This document shows positions 1 to 7,722 of a stretch of 58,639 nucleotides of DNA, in pieces (within the stretch, counting starts at the first letter, position 1; each line of letters starts with the position of its first letter). The notes beneath the pieces were generated by a model that was not told where the DNA came from, did not search any database, and saw only the letters and a program-made list of their open reading frames with translations. The position numbers and the translations under genes are program-made. Source of the DNA: Bdellovibrionaceae bacterium UBA3535 (lineage in GTDB: Bacteria; Bdellovibrionota; Bdellovibrionia; Bdellovibrionales; UBA840); the NCBI GenBank assembly GCA_002376845.1, contig DFOS01000003.1:1-58639 (forward strand). Direction: 5' to 3'.

Positions 1-1
1 A

Positions 2-640
2 AAAGCTGCGAAGAAAAAAACTAGCAAAAAGAAGGTTGCCAAAAAGGCCGCAAAGAAAAAGGCCGTAAAAAAAACCGCCACAAAGAAAACCGCAGAAAAA
101 AAGGCGGCGACTAAGACCAAGCAAATACCCAAGAAAGAAAAAGCCACTAAGGAGAAGGTGGCTCCTGCCGTTGAAGAAAAGGACTTGCTAGAAGAAAACC
201 CAGAACAATTGCTAGAGGTTTTGGCAGATGAAATGTGGGGCGGCGAAATCGATGAAGATGAAGTCGTACTTACGGATGCCGAGGGCAATCCCTATTGCCG
301 AGCTAAGGATTGTGATCAGCTAGCCGTGGTGGATGGCTACTGCCGTTACCATTATATTCTGCTCTGGAAACGCATTCAAAATCGCAAGCGAATTTTGGCC
401 GATGGCAAGTTGGACCGTTACATAGAGGAGCTTACCGCTCGTTATCCTGACAAGTATTTAGAGATGCTACGTAAGGATTTGGCTAGTGAGAAGGACTTTT
501 TGGCCACCGTGGCAGAGCTAGATATTGATGAAAGTCTCAACGAGGATGATTTTGATTCGGATGATACCGATACTTATATCCAAGAGATGCGCGGCACAGT
601 TTCTGCTGGTGATGATTCCGGCAGTGGGGATGAGTACTAA
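2..640 (+). CDS. Lys/Ala-rich histone-tail-like protein with a small Cys/His motif (5' partial)
   Basis: The reading frame is open from base 2, so the gene starts before the window. The visible first ~50 residues are almost only Lys, Ala and Thr, like a histone H1-type tail, which suggests DNA or other polyanion binding. A compact domain follows with a C-X4-C-X9-C-X2-H arrangement (first Cys at base 297) that could bind zinc, then a helical stretch with Tyr-Pro-Asp-Lys, and a very acidic Asp/Glu/Ser tail to the stop at 638-640. A GTG at 158 could be taken as a start, but the Lys-rich codons upstream are in frame and continue to the edge, so the longer form is preferred. The charge split (basic N-terminus, acidic C-terminus) is striking. 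Function is unknown; similar Lys-rich proteins occur in Bdellovibrio-type genomes (from memory, not checked). Confidence 0.8.
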   Translation, partial: KAAKKKTSKKKVAKKAAKKKAVKKTATKKTAEKKAATKTKQIPKKEKATKEKVAPAVEEKDLLEENPEQLLEVLADEMWGGEIDEDEVVLTDAEGNPYCRAKDCDQLAVVDGYCRYHYILLWKRIQNRKRILADGKLDRYIEELTARYPDKYLEMLRKDLASEKDFLATVAELDIDESLNEDDFDSDDTDTYIQEMRGTVSAGDDSGSGDEY

Positions 641-649
641 TTTCGTTGT

Positions 650-1024
650 TTAAACAGCTATATATTTCTTGATTACGTTTTGTAATTTATCTTGATCGAT
701 GGGCTTTGCTAAATATTCATTCGCACCAGCTTGGAAGGCTTGTTCTTCTGTAACTAAAGTGGTGTAGGCGGTGGCCAATATAAAGGGCGTGCTAGTATTA
801 ACAATCTTGTCATAATGATTGCGTACCCAGTTTACCAGGGCCAGCCCGCTTAGTTGGGGCATATGATTGTCCGAAAATATTAGATCCACCTTTGATTTTT
901 CCAATACATCCTTTGCCGAGCTACCGTCGTCGGCCTCAATGGTCTGATGCCCCCAATCTTCTAGGAGATTGGCAATCAGCCCGCGAAAATGTTTGTCATC
1001 ATCTACCACCAGAATCACTGCCAT
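650..1024 (-). CDS. CheY-like single-domain response regulator
   Basis: A stand-alone receiver domain of about 124 residues with no output domain. The acidic pocket (VVDDD near residue 9), the phospho-acceptor Asp in the SDNHMP motif (about residue 52), the Thr/Ala switch region and the conserved Lys of LAKP are all present, so it should be phosphorylatable. It probably relays a signal by protein-protein contact. The ATG at 1024 is chosen over a TTG one codon earlier because an AGAGG ribosome-binding site lies just upstream. A good promoter lies upstream (1065-1094). It converges with the Lys-rich gene and no histidine kinase is adjacent, so its partner is unknown. Confidence 0.9.
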   Translation of the reverse strand: MAVILVVDDDKHFRGLIANLLEDWGHQTIEADDGSSAKDVLEKSKVDLIFSDNHMPQLSGLALVNWVRNHYDKIVNTSTPFILATAYTTLVTEEQAFQAGANEYLAKPIDQDKLQNVIKKYIAV

Positions 1025-1064
1025 CAATACCTCTACACAGCACTGCTATAAATTAAAATAGTTA

Positions 1065-1094
1065 ATTATAAACAGCTTTATTGCGAATAAACAA
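1065..1094 (-). promoter_or_regulatory. Sigma-70 type promoter for the CheY-like gene
   Basis: On the minus strand a perfect TATAAT (1065-1070) is preceded by TTGTTT (1089-1094) with an 18-base spacer. Transcription would start near 1058, about 35 bases before the ATG. Confidence 0.55.
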
Positions 1095-1219
1095 GTCCTA
1101 TCACGGCGAATGTAGGCTTCTATAGGTGGAAATTGTAAAACCTCTAGTATTTAGTGGTATATAATGAGCTAATTTTATAGTTTCTGGGGGATTTCTCATT
1201 GTTAAAGGATCTAAGAATT

Positions 1220-1513
1220 TCATTCAATCTCTGTGATTCTGGCGGCTTGATACCAGGTAGTGAATACGGCAAAATCTAGTTTTCTTTCCATAGATAGATA
1301 TTGAAAGCGGTGCCAGCAGGTGCCGCGTGAGTCCATATATTTCAAATAGCCCATGGGCCATCTTTTTGCTTGGATATGTTGTTTCGCTAAATACCAGGCC
1401 CGATCCTTTTGCAGGCCACAATCATCCAATAACAGATCCAGGCTTAAATGGTAAAGGAGTATGCCGCCAGTAACAAAGAGTAGACTGACTAAGGCCGCGC
1501 GACGAAGTGACAT
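1220..1513 (-). CDS. Small membrane-anchored protein of unknown function
   Basis: A 97-residue protein with one N-terminal hydrophobic helix (about residues 8-28) after a short basic start, so a single-pass membrane protein or uncleaved exported protein. The remainder has two Cys and many aromatic residues. Its ATG overlaps the stop of the upstream gene by one base (TAATG), so the two are almost certainly translationally coupled. No family is recognised. The 190 bases beyond its stop, up to the CheY-like gene, hold only that gene's promoter. Confidence 0.65.
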   Translation of the reverse strand: MSLRRAALVSLLFVTGGILLYHLSLDLLLDDCGLQKDRAWYLAKQHIQAKRWPMGYLKYMDSRGTCWHRFQYLSMERKLDFAVFTTWYQAARITEIE

Positions 1514-2010
1514 TAGTGTTTGGTGTTTTTCTGATTGAAAAAGTCTGCCCCGATCTCCTCTTCGTCGATATTTTCTTCGCTGTCTCCAAGAAGCTCGTCC
1601 GCTTGTTTTTCTAAATCATCATGAATTCGGTCAAACATGATAAAAACATCTTGGCCTTCCACTTCAAAGGCATGCCAATCTAGAGGTTTTTCCATATCCT
1701 CTTCTCCCATGCTCTCTTGCAAAGCGGAGGCAATTACATCAATACCTAGATGAATTTGCTCCATGGCATTTTCCTTTTCCATATCATGATCAAGAGAGAC
1801 GCTAATGTTTTCAGGCCGTATGCTATCTCCTTCAAAAATACTTAGTCGAACAACGATTTCTTCTGGGTAAATGCGACCACTGATTTTTACGCTATGGTTA
1901 CGAAGTAGAGCCGCAAAGGTCTCTAAAATGGTTTTTTCTGTTAACGCACAAAAATCAGGCGGAATCACTTCGAATTTTTTTCCACTAGAAGCCTCTTTTC
2001 GAGTTTGCAT
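1513..2010 (-). CDS. Acidic cytosolic protein of unknown function
   Basis: A 165-residue soluble protein with a basic N-terminus, a central mixed alpha/beta region (ISGRIYPEEIVVRL) and a strongly acidic tail rich in Glu and Asp. There is no signal peptide or membrane segment. AAAGGA lies 8 bases before the ATG, which supports the start. It heads a two-gene operon with the small membrane protein and is divergent from miaB. The tail resembles acidic chaperone or regulator tails, but no family can be named. Confidence 0.65.
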   Translation of the reverse strand: MQTRKEASSGKKFEVIPPDFCALTEKTILETFAALLRNHSVKISGRIYPEEIVVRLSIFEGDSIRPENISVSLDHDMEKENAMEQIHLGIDVIASALQESMGEEDMEKPLDWHAFEVEGQDVFIMFDRIHDDLEKQADELLGDSEENIDEEEIGADFFNQKNTKH

Positions 2011-2043
2011 ATGATTGATCCTTTCAAATTCTCTTGCTTTTCA

Positions 2044-2072
2044 TTGACCCATATCAGGCTTCGTCCTATAAG
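2044..2072 (+). promoter_or_regulatory. Sigma-70 promoter for the miaB operon
   Basis: TTGACC (2044-2049) and TATAAG (2067-2072) are separated by exactly 17 bases, 56 bases before the miaB ATG at 2128. Transcription would start near 2079. Confidence 0.65.
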
Positions 2073-2127
2073 ACATGCCTAAAGTTTCGTCTTTCATAAA
2101 AAGATATAATTTTTTCAAGGGTTTAGC

Positions 2128-3495
2128 ATGCAACAAGAATTTAAAAATGTCTACATTTCCACTTACGGCTGCCAAATGAATGTGAATGATAGTGAGCGCA
2201 TGTACTCCTTGCTGGAGATGAACAACTATCAAGAAGTGGAAAAGCCCGAGCAAGCCGATTTGATCATTATTAACTCCTGCTCGATTCGTGAAAAACCTGT
2301 GCATAAAGTTCATTCTGAGGCGGGACTTTACCAAAAGCTTAAGAAGAAAAACAAAGCCTTGCGCATCGGTGTGGGCGGCTGTGTGGGACAACAAGAGAAA
2401 AAGAATCTGCTCAAGGACATACCCTATCTAGACTTTGTTTTTGGCCCTGACAATATCGACGATTTGCCGCGAATTTTAGAGGAACTTGACGAAAAAAAGA
2501 AAGTGGCGGGAGCAAAGTTCAAACATCAAGAGCCCTATCATATTAGCAATATGGTACGCAATCCAGGGGTGGCAACTTTTGTGAATATAACGAAGGGATG
2601 TGATAACTTTTGCACCTTTTGCATCGTGCCGTTTACGCGCGGACGATTGCGCTCGCGGCCTTTAAAGGATCTGGTTGCCGACATCAATGGTTTGGTGGCT
2701 AGAGGCGTAAAGGAAGTCACTCTTTTGGGGCAAAATGTGAATTCCTACGATTCAGATTGTGGAGCCAATTTTGCCAAGCTTCTGCAAACCCTAGCGGAAG
2801 ACACTCAGATTCAGCGCATTCGCTATACCACATCCCATCCAAAAGATTTTAACCAAGAGCTTGTGGATGTTTTAGCTAAATATCGCACAAAACTATGTGA
2901 TTACATTCATTTGCCAGTACAATCGGGTTCTACCGAGGTCTTAAGGCGTATGAATCGAGTTTATACAAGAGAAGAATACCTTGATAAAATCCGTATGATC
3001 AAAGAGGCAATACCAGGGGTTTCCCTGTCCACAGATATTATTTGCGGCTTTCCTGGTGAAAGCGACAAAGACTTTGAGGACACCATGACCTTGGCGGAAG
3101 AAGTGGGCTATGAAACCATGTACGCCTTTATGTATTCTCCTCGCCCGTTTACCAAAGCAGCCCGTTATGAGGATCAAGTAGATGAAAAAGTAAGCCGTGA
3201 ACGCCTAAATCGTTTGCTTACGTTCCATAAGCAGCAGGCCTTTGACTTAGCGAAGCGTTATCAAGATCAGGTTTTGGAAGTATTGGTTGAAAGTTTGGAT
3301 AAAAGAAGTTCTAAAGGGGCAGACGCGCCAAGAGTGATGGGAAGATCTACACAGAATAAGTTGGTGCATTTTGATGGCGATGAATCACTCATTGGACAGA
3401 CCGTAAAAGTAAAAATTACGGAAACAGCACCGATCAATTTTAATGGAGTGCGTGTTTTTGACTCAAAAGAACTACAGCAAGAAAAAACGAGCTAG
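2128..3495 (+). CDS. miaB: tRNA-2-methylthio-N6-dimethylallyladenosine synthase MiaB
   Basis: A radical-SAM methylthiotransferase that adds a methylthio group to i6A37 of tRNAs reading UNN codons, using two Fe-S clusters. At 455 residues it has the family length. The N-terminal UPF0004 domain carries the three auxiliary-cluster cysteines C15 (YGCQMN), C51 (NSCSIR) and C85 (GGCVGQ). The radical-SAM cluster is C158-X3-C162-X2-C165 (GCDNFCTFC). The C-terminus is a TRAM-type RNA-binding region. It starts at the ATG after CAAGGG and has its own promoter. The next gene overlaps its 3' end, so the two are probably co-transcribed. Confidence 0.95.
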   Translation: MQQEFKNVYISTYGCQMNVNDSERMYSLLEMNNYQEVEKPEQADLIIINSCSIREKPVHKVHSEAGLYQKLKKKNKALRIGVGGCVGQQEKKNLLKDIPYLDFVFGPDNIDDLPRILEELDEKKKVAGAKFKHQEPYHISNMVRNPGVATFVNITKGCDNFCTFCIVPFTRGRLRSRPLKDLVADINGLVARGVKEVTLLGQNVNSYDSDCGANFAKLLQTLAEDTQIQRIRYTTSHPKDFNQELVDVLAKYRTKLCDYIHLPVQSGSTEVLRRMNRVYTREEYLDKIRMIKEAIPGVSLSTDIICGFPGESDKDFEDTMTLAEEVGYETMYAFMYSPRPFTKAARYEDQVDEKVSRERLNRLLTFHKQQAFDLAKRYQDQVLEVLVESLDKRSSKGADAPRVMGRSTQNKLVHFDGDESLIGQTVKVKITETAPINFNGVRVFDSKELQQEKTS

Positions 3496-3973
3496 TGTAC
3501 CTGAAAAGTGGTTGGAGATCTTTCCCTATGGACTGGTTCGTGGCTTAAGTGAGGTCAAACCCATACTACTTTTTTCGGATGCAGACGAGAAACAAGTATT
3601 CCCCATGTGGGTAGATCATATTGATTTAGATGCTTTGTATGAATTCTTTCAAGAAGATAAAAATGCTCCACACCCCCAGCAAACGCAAATACAGATCATT
3701 GAGGAGCTTGGCTGGAAAATTAAAAGCATTTGTTTTCACCGCCTTGATGGCTATCGATTGTTTGCCACCCTAATTTTTTGCCAAGACAAAAAAGAGAAAA
3801 GGATTGTCAAACGTGCGGAAGATTTGATTTTACTTGCCCTGGCCTCTGGTTGTAAAATTTACGTTAGTAAAGAAGTGATTCATAAGTCTAGGGATATAAA
3901 AGATGTCTCGCAGCTAAAGGCGTTGGATATTACCCTGGGTGATTACAAAGATTCACAAAAATATTTGATGTAA
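3443..3973 (+). CDS. BFN/DUF151-like (bifunctional nuclease family) domain protein
   Basis: The body resembles the BFN/DUF151 fold: a strand with PILLF, a loop with FPMWVDHIDLDALYEFF where family members have LPIWIG-type residues, a LDGYRLFATLIF segment, and RAEDLILLALASG matching the usual RPSDAIALA helix. Function in this family is poorly defined. The start is uncertain. ATG 3443 lies 53 bases inside miaB without a clear binding site, while TTG 3458 is 9 bases after a GGAG; the folded domain begins later, so either works. It lies in the miaB operon, 4 bases before the gamma-carbonic-anhydrase-like gene. Confidence 0.65.
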   Translation: MECVFLTQKNYSKKKRASVPEKWLEIFPYGLVRGLSEVKPILLFSDADEKQVFPMWVDHIDLDALYEFFQEDKNAPHPQQTQIQIIEELGWKIKSICFHRLDGYRLFATLIFCQDKKEKRIVKRAEDLILLALASGCKIYVSKEVIHKSRDIKDVSQLKALDITLGDYKDSQKYLM

Positions 3974-3977
3974 GAAT

Positions 3978-4487
3978 ATGGCATTAATACAAGAAGTTCG
4001 CGGCATTCAGCCAAAAATTAGTGATGGGGTTTTTTTGGCCCAAGACGCAACCATACTGGGAGATGTAGAAATTGGTTCGCAGTCTTCCATATGGTTTAAG
4101 TCGGTGATTCGCGGTGATGTAAATTCCATTCGCATTGGCTCCGAAGTCAATGTACAAGACTCCTGCATCTTGCATGCAACCTTTGAGCATTCCAAAACTA
4201 TTGTAGAAGATCGGGTAAGCATCGGGCATGGGGTGATTTTGCACGGCTGCCATATCTGTTCTCACACATTGATTGGTATGGGTTCGATCATTATGGATCT
4301 GGCCGTGATTCCAAAAAACTGTATTGTTGGTGCCGGCTCACTGGTTACGGAGCGCGCCAGCTTTCCGGAAGGTCATTTAATACTGGGCTCGCCTGCCAAA
4401 GCGGTAAGGCCTTTAAAGCCAGAAGAGATCGAGCACATTCAAAAATCCGTAGAAAATTATAAAAATTATGTGAGCTGGTATCAGTAG
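3978..4487 (+). CDS. Gamma-carbonic-anhydrase / YrdA-like left-handed beta-helix protein
   Basis: A 169-residue hexapeptide-repeat protein expected to form a trimeric left-handed parallel beta-helix. Repeated [VI]-G-X-X-[ST] hexads run from about residue 17 to 120. Histidines near residue 69 (ILHATFEH) and at 86/91 (IGHGVILHGCH) match the metal-binding histidines of gamma-class carbonic anhydrases. The C-terminus has the GSPAKAVRPL motif of the YrdA/PaaY group. Real carbonic anhydrase activity is not assured, as many members have none. It follows the BFN-like gene after 4 bases. Confidence 0.85.
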   Translation: MALIQEVRGIQPKISDGVFLAQDATILGDVEIGSQSSIWFKSVIRGDVNSIRIGSEVNVQDSCILHATFEHSKTIVEDRVSIGHGVILHGCHICSHTLIGMGSIIMDLAVIPKNCIVGAGSLVTERASFPEGHLILGSPAKAVRPLKPEEIEHIQKSVENYKNYVSWYQ

Positions 4488-4524
4488 GCATTGTTTCTTT
4501 TAAGAAAGTCTGTTAAAAAAAAGT

Positions 4525-4542
4525 GCAAAACAGGAGTTTTGC
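4525..4542 (+). promoter_or_regulatory. Hairpin presenting the guaB ribosome-binding site
   Basis: A perfect 7-base inverted repeat, GCAAAAC and GTTTTGC, flanks AGGA; its last base touches the guaB ATG. The Shine-Dalgarno core sits in the 4-base loop. Whether it exposes or hides the site, or responds to anything, is unknown. Confidence 0.5.
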
Positions 4543-6006
4543 ATGAGCCTAGAAATCCCCACAGCCTTAACCTTTGATGATATATTACTTGTACCTGCCT
4601 ATTCGGAAGTTCTGCCCTCTGAGGTAAGCACGGAATCACTTTTTGCAAAGGATCTATATCTAAAAGCTCCAATTATCTCCTCGGCGATGGACACCGTGAC
4701 CGAGAATCATATGGCGCGGGTGATGGCGCAAATGGGCGGCTTTGGTGTGATTCACAAAAACATGAATGCAGAAGCGCAAGCCTCGGAAGTGGAAAAGGTA
4801 AAAAAATATGAATCCGGCATGATCATGGACCCGATCACCATTGGCCCTGATGAACCGGTAGAGGCTGCCCTGGCACTTATGGAAAAGTATGGAATCGGTG
4901 GCATTCCCATTACTGTGGATGGAAAGCTGGTTGGTATGCTTACCAACCGCGACGTTCGTTATTTGGAGAACACCCAACAAGCCATCGCCAATTTAATGAC
5001 CAAGGATTCCTTGATTACCGCCAAAGAAGGGGTTCGTTTTGATGATGCAAAAAGTGTTTTGCATCAACATCGAATTGAAAAATTGCCCATCGTAGATGAG
5101 AACAACTATTTAAAGGGTTTGATCACCATCAAAGACATTGAGAAAAAGCACAATTACCCCAACGCTACCAAAGATTCTTCGGGACGCTTGATTGCGGCAG
5201 CTGCGTGCGGTGCTGGAGAGAAAGAATACGAAAGGCTGGAGGCACTGGTGGCTGCCGGGGTGGACATATTGGTCGTGGATACGGCTCATGGCCACTCGAA
5301 AAATGTTGTGGAAATTGTGAAGTATGCGGCAAGTAAATATCCGGATCTGATCATCGTGGCAGGCAATGTCGGAACTGAGGAGGCGAGTGATCTGTTATTT
5401 CAAAGCGGCGCCGATGTTGTCAAAGTTGGTATCGGCCCTGGCTCCATTTGTACTACACGAGTGGTATGCGGGGTTGGCGTTCCGCAAGTAACAGCGATTC
5501 AAAATGCGGCCAAAGCCGCGGCAAAGTGTGGAAAAAAGATCATCGCAGATGGTGGCATTCAATACTCAGGTGATATTGTAAAGGCCATGGCTTTAGGAGC
5601 GGACGCTGTAATGATGGGATCTTTGTTTGCCGGCACTAGTGAGAGTCCAGGGGATCTATTTTTATATCAAGGCCGAACCTATAAAGCCTATCGCGGAATG
5701 GGATCGCTAGCGGCCATGAAAAAAGGTAGTAAGGATCGCTATGCGCAGGAGGATGTAAGTTCTGCCGACAAATTTGTTCCCGAAGGAATTGAGGGGCGAG
5801 TGGCCTTCAAAGGAAGTTGTGAGCAGGTAATGCACCAGATGATTGGAGGACTTCGCTCGGGTATGGGATATCTAGGAGCGGCGAATCTTTCGGAGCTGCG
5901 AGCAAAAGCGCATTTTATTCGCTTAACTCAGCAGGGCTTACGTGAGTCCCATGTACATGATGTAAAGATCACGCAAGAGGCTCCTAACTACCAAACCAAT
6001 ACATAG
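4543..6006 (+). CDS. guaB: IMP dehydrogenase GuaB
   Basis: Oxidises IMP to XMP with NAD+, the first committed step to GMP. The 487-residue length is standard. The catalytic barrel is interrupted by two CBS domains (about residues 92-205, MDPITIGPDEPVEAAL onward), which bind regulatory nucleotides. The catalytic Cys is C303 in the GPGSICTT loop. The GGIQYSGD and MGSLFAGT phosphate-binding motifs and the Arg/Tyr flap (YRGMGSLAAM) are intact. The SD AGGAG lies in a small hairpin. The exported thioredoxin gene follows after 7 bases. guaA, the next pathway enzyme, lies about 2.6 kb downstream beyond unrelated exported-protein genes. Confidence 0.97.
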   Translation: MSLEIPTALTFDDILLVPAYSEVLPSEVSTESLFAKDLYLKAPIISSAMDTVTENHMARVMAQMGGFGVIHKNMNAEAQASEVEKVKKYESGMIMDPITIGPDEPVEAALALMEKYGIGGIPITVDGKLVGMLTNRDVRYLENTQQAIANLMTKDSLITAKEGVRFDDAKSVLHQHRIEKLPIVDENNYLKGLITIKDIEKKHNYPNATKDSSGRLIAAAACGAGEKEYERLEALVAAGVDILVVDTAHGHSKNVVEIVKYAASKYPDLIIVAGNVGTEEASDLLFQSGADVVKVGIGPGSICTTRVVCGVGVPQVTAIQNAAKAAAKCGKKIIADGGIQYSGDIVKAMALGADAVMMGSLFAGTSESPGDLFLYQGRTYKAYRGMGSLAAMKKGSKDRYAQEDVSSADKFVPEGIEGRVAFKGSCEQVMHQMIGGLRSGMGYLGAANLSELRAKAHFIRLTQQGLRESHVHDVKITQEAPNYQTNT

Positions 6007-6013
6007 GCTGTGT

Positions 6014-6442
6014 ATGCGTTATCTATTTGTATTTTTGTTTCTTAGTTTTCATGCCCATGCGGCAGAGCTGGATCTGAAGCCTTATAAAGGCAAGGTGGTC
6101 TATGTAGATTTTTGGGCCTCCTGGTGTGCGCCGTGCAAACTCTCCTTTCCTTGGATGCAGAAGATGCAAGAAAAGTATGGCGATAAGGGCTTTGTGGTGG
6201 TTACCGTAAATGTCGATGAGGATAAGTCCGATGCCACTGAATTTTTGCAAGGCTTTCCCAAGATCCAATTTCCGGTGATTTATGACCCCGATTCGAAATT
6301 GGTAGCCAAATACAATGTGGAGGTCTTGCCGTGGTCTCTCATTTTTGACCGCGAGGGGAAATTGGTCTCCCAGCATCGCGGCTTTACCAGCAAAAAAAAG
6401 CAGAAGTACGAAGCCGAAATCCGTAAGTATGTAATTCCTTAG
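6014..6442 (+). CDS. Exported TlpA/ResA-like thioredoxin
   Basis: A 142-residue protein with a cleavable signal peptide (about residues 1-17, ending HAHAA) and a thioredoxin fold. The active site is WCAPC in YVDFWASWCAPC, and the cis-Pro region is VLPWSLIFD. It is likely a periplasmic disulfide reductase or isomerase of the TlpA/ResA kind. It lies 7 bases after guaB and just upstream of two tandem exported proteins with six conserved Cys each. They are plausible substrates, but that is only inference from position. Confidence 0.88.
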   Translation: MRYLFVFLFLSFHAHAAELDLKPYKGKVVYVDFWASWCAPCKLSFPWMQKMQEKYGDKGFVVVTVNVDEDKSDATEFLQGFPKIQFPVIYDPDSKLVAKYNVEVLPWSLIFDREGKLVSQHRGFTSKKKQKYEAEIRKYVIP

Positions 6443-6522
6443 CTAGTGACATTTTGGCCCCCGGATGTGAGCTTGACTGCCTGCTAGCTTTTAGCAAATA
6501 TGTCGACAGGCAGGGGGGCAAG

Positions 6523-7002
6523 ATGAAATCGTTATTACTCTTAGGGATGGTCTTTGGCTTAAGTGCTAAGGCAAATATTTTAACCATTGATAAAGACAAT
6601 TTACGAGATTTTGGTCCCAAGCTGGAGCAGATTGAGGACAGAGACCGTGATTTTTATTCTAAGTACCATGCTGCCTGTGCATTGGAGCAAAATACTTACT
6701 TGCATACCTACAAGGTCAAAGTAAATTTCTTTACCTATACGATGCAGGTTCGCTGCTCGGAAACACAAGAGGAGCCGGCAAGCAACGCCCGATTGGATCG
6801 TGTGTTCTATGCCATCTTGGAGTCGCCACATAAAAAAAACTGCTATTTAAAAGATGAAAACTGTGAGCGCTGGGCATGCCCACCTGTTCGTGGGGAATAC
6901 GATCGTACCTATGTGATGAATTTGCGTTACGAAAGACGCCGCATGGTAACTTCTTATTCCGTGGACAATTTGGATACTGCTTGCCAAGCCGTAGCCAATT
7001 AG
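6523..7002 (+). CDS. Exported six-cysteine protein, paralog 1
   Basis: A 159-residue protein starting at ATG 6523 after a GGGGGG run (6513-6518), with a signal peptide ending near AKA (about residue 17). The upstream in-frame extension to 6454 has no binding site and is rejected. It aligns along its length with the next gene: a TIDKDNLRDFG-type N-terminus, YLHTYK(V)KV, a second Cys in QVRC, NARLDRVFY, a Cys pair near NC-X6-C, and a SYSVDNLD-X3-C end. Six Cys are conserved, suggesting disulfides in the periplasm. No family is recognised. Confidence 0.75.
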   Translation: MKSLLLLGMVFGLSAKANILTIDKDNLRDFGPKLEQIEDRDRDFYSKYHAACALEQNTYLHTYKVKVNFFTYTMQVRCSETQEEPASNARLDRVFYAILESPHKKNCYLKDENCERWACPPVRGEYDRTYVMNLRYERRRMVTSYSVDNLDTACQAVAN

Positions 7003-7041
7003 GATGAAGGCTGGCCAAACGTTATGCCTTAGGGGGGCACG

Positions 7042-7506
7042 ATGCATATTTTTTTAATTCTTGTTATGAGCCATTTGTTTGCCTATTCCGGCATTGTTTC
7101 CGTGGACAAAAGCAATCTGGAGGATTTTGGTGCTTATGTAGAGAGGAGCAGCGATGAGGAGCGAGCTAGATTCGTGCGCTATGATCCTGCTTGTAAGTTC
7201 TCTTATCTACCATATCTACATACCTACCGCATAAAGGTGAGCGGCAAAGAATACATTTTAAGGGTGCGTTGCACAGACCGTGAACATGATAATATAGGTA
7301 CCAATAATTTGGATCGTTTATTTTATAGAATTTTACAATCACCAGAGATCCGGTCCTGCACAATCCCTGATCGCCGCTGTCGCAACTGGAACTGTGCCCC
7401 CAATATTGGAGTGATGGAGCGAGAATATGTGCTGCATTTTCGCCATGCAAGCGATGATGTGGTGACGTCGTATTCTTTGCAGTCGCTGGATGGGCGCTGC
7501 CACTAG
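7042..7506 (+). CDS. Exported six-cysteine protein, paralog 2
   Basis: A 154-residue tandem paralog of the preceding protein. The start ATG 7042 follows a GGGGGGCACG binding site almost the same as that of paralog 1, and a signal peptide covers about residues 1-16. Shared landmarks are SVDKSNLEDFG, PYLHTYRIKV, LRVRC, NNLDRLFYRILQSPE, the central Cys trio and TSYSLQSLD-X2-C. Sequence between the landmarks has diverged a lot, so the duplication is old. Function is unknown. Confidence 0.75.
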   Translation: MHIFLILVMSHLFAYSGIVSVDKSNLEDFGAYVERSSDEERARFVRYDPACKFSYLPYLHTYRIKVSGKEYILRVRCTDREHDNIGTNNLDRLFYRILQSPEIRSCTIPDRRCRNWNCAPNIGVMEREYVLHFRHASDDVVTSYSLQSLDGRCH

Positions 7507-7722
7507 GCGCTTATTAAGCAGCGCTTGCTTTAATGCCAGCTCGATGTATTGCTTTATAGTCTAGAACGTGCAAAGACTCCTGGCGGGGGATACCCGTTAC
7601 TTAATGAAGGTAATATTTCAATGGTTTCTTTTTCTCTTTGCCACGAATTGCAATACTTGCTCCACTTTCTAATGGTATTCTGTTTTTCTTCGTGCTACTA
7701 AGATGCTTCCGTAGGGGGAATC

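Noticed and set aside
1133..1165. TATAAT at 1160 as a plus-strand promoter
   Set aside because: The nearest -35 is 21 bases away and no plus-strand gene follows for nearly 1 kb.
7507..7540. Terminator after the second six-Cys gene (GGCGCTTATTAAGCAGCGCTT)
   Set aside because: Only 4-base pairings can be drawn and no T-run follows.
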